A stretch of DNA of 54,808 nt from Emcibacter sp. (GTDB lineage: Bacteria; Pseudomonadota; Alphaproteobacteria; Sphingomonadales; Emcibacteraceae): positions 1 through 54,808 of the forward strand of contig JALSHF010000163.1 in the NCBI GenBank assembly GCA_026982375.1, written 5' to 3'. Shown here piece after piece: positions 54,002 to 54,808 of this stretch (position 1 is the first letter of the stretch; every line of letters starts with the position of its first letter). The notes beneath the pieces are model-generated. The model did no database searches and was not told the DNA's origin. It saw only the letters and a list, made by a program, of their open reading frames with translations. The position numbers and the translations under genes are program-made.

Positions 54002-54268
54002 TACGATTTCTGCTATGGCTACAATCAATCGTCTCTGACACCATTGGCACGCAGGGTAACCCCGAAACAACGCGGCGGCGACAGAAAATCAAAGGCATAC
54101 CGTGAGAAAACAAAAAAAGATAAAATCAAATGACTCTGACCCCATTGATTTTGCCTTACCCCATTGATTTTGCCATCGATTCAATTTACTCTGACCCCAT
54201 CGATTCATGAAATTTTAATCTGAGACATTACTGAATATAATCGCAGGTGGCTTTAATTTAAGAATAGA

Positions 54269-54808
54269 TTACTGACTAGCATGTTTAGCAATCCAGTCCC
54301 GTGCCATGCCTTGTGCTTGTAAGATTTTCTCTGTTGTCATTAAACCAGCTATTGCTTTTCTGAGCTCAATAGCCTGTCTATATCCATTAGCCGCAGAAAC
54401 ATTTGTCCACATATGAGCAATCATATAGTCCTGCGCAACGCCTTGGCCATTAGCGTACATAACCCCAAGATTATATTGAGCCTGTGCTAACCCCTGTTCC
54501 GCTGCCTTCTGGTACCAATATACCGCCTGTTTATCGTCTTGAGCAACACCTTGGCCATCCCCATACATGACACCAAGATTATATTGAGCCTGTGCTAACC
54601 CCTGTTCCGCTGCCTTCTGGTACCAATATACCGCCTGTTTATCGTCTTGAGCAACACCTTGGCCATCCCCATACATGACACCAAGATTATATTGGGCGTC
54701 TGCGTATCCCTGTTCTGCCGCCTTTTTATACCAATATACCGCCTGTTTATAGTCCTGCACAACGCCTTGGCCATTCGCGTACATGAGACCAAGATTATTT
54801 TGAGCCCT
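54269..54808 (-). CDS. Sel1-like repeat protein, partial (N-terminus beyond right edge)
   Basis: Repeated AQYNLGVMYGDGQGVAQDDKQAVYWYQKAAEQGL; frame open to the window end. Confidence 0.93.
   Translation of the reverse strand, partial: RAQNNLGLMYANGQGVVQDYKQAVYWYKKAAEQGYADAQYNLGVMYGDGQGVAQDDKQAVYWYQKAAEQGLAQAQYNLGVMYGDGQGVAQDDKQAVYWYQKAAEQGLAQAQYNLGVMYANGQGVAQDYMIAHMWTNVSAANGYRQAIELRKAIAGLMTTEKILQAQGMARDWIAKHASQ
54480..54695. repeat. Two tandem 108-bp Sel1-repeat coding units, identical by eye
   Basis: gcctgtgctaacccctgttccgctgcc...atattga recurs exactly 108 bp later. Confidence 0.9.

Noticed and set aside
53783-54070. 95-aa minus-strand ORF over the Rhs-like region
   Set aside because: Low-complexity HNLHHNLHHN from short DNA repeats; the opposite frame has the recognisable Rhs similarity.

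Overview
The window is a roughly 54.8 kb segment of an alphaproteobacterial-looking chromosome, mostly housekeeping and metabolic genes. Recognisable blocks: an MMPL/RND exporter (truncated at the left edge) with a YCF48-like lipoprotein; an XylR/DmpR-type sigma-54 activator; a cold-shock protein; an AbgT transporter; a PhnD-like lipoprotein + multi-PAS histidine kinase + receiver + Hpt phosphorelay; tRNA-Leu(CAA); SNase-like and M48 peptidase genes; an RND tripartite efflux operon; CarD, FdxA, TerB and TetR; a Suv3-like helicase with a (PEEK)n tract; a small phage/GTA-like lysis cassette; a complete leucine/isovalerate (liu) operon; a divergent cluster of pseudaminic-acid-type sugar genes and 2OG/Asp-hydroxylase genes; a LysR regulator, S9 peptidase, SulP transporter and MeaB; and a degenerate Rhs-like remnant next to a Sel1-repeat gene at the right edge. 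Observations most worth a second look: (i) two genes of the same phosphorelay appear to start at non-canonical ATA/CTG and ATC codons behind good Shine-Dalgarno sequences; (ii) a PPP-type phosphatase homologue has lost all of its main metal-binding motifs; (iii) an orphan M15-endolysin/3TM-holin/DUF6456-like cassette; (iv) the divergent nonulosonate/hydroxylase cluster; (v) a 71-bp tandem and dispersed intergenic repeat; (vi) an XylR/DmpR-like UAS palindrome in front of the sigma-54 activator. All calls come from reading the sequence and the supplied translations. No database search was run.
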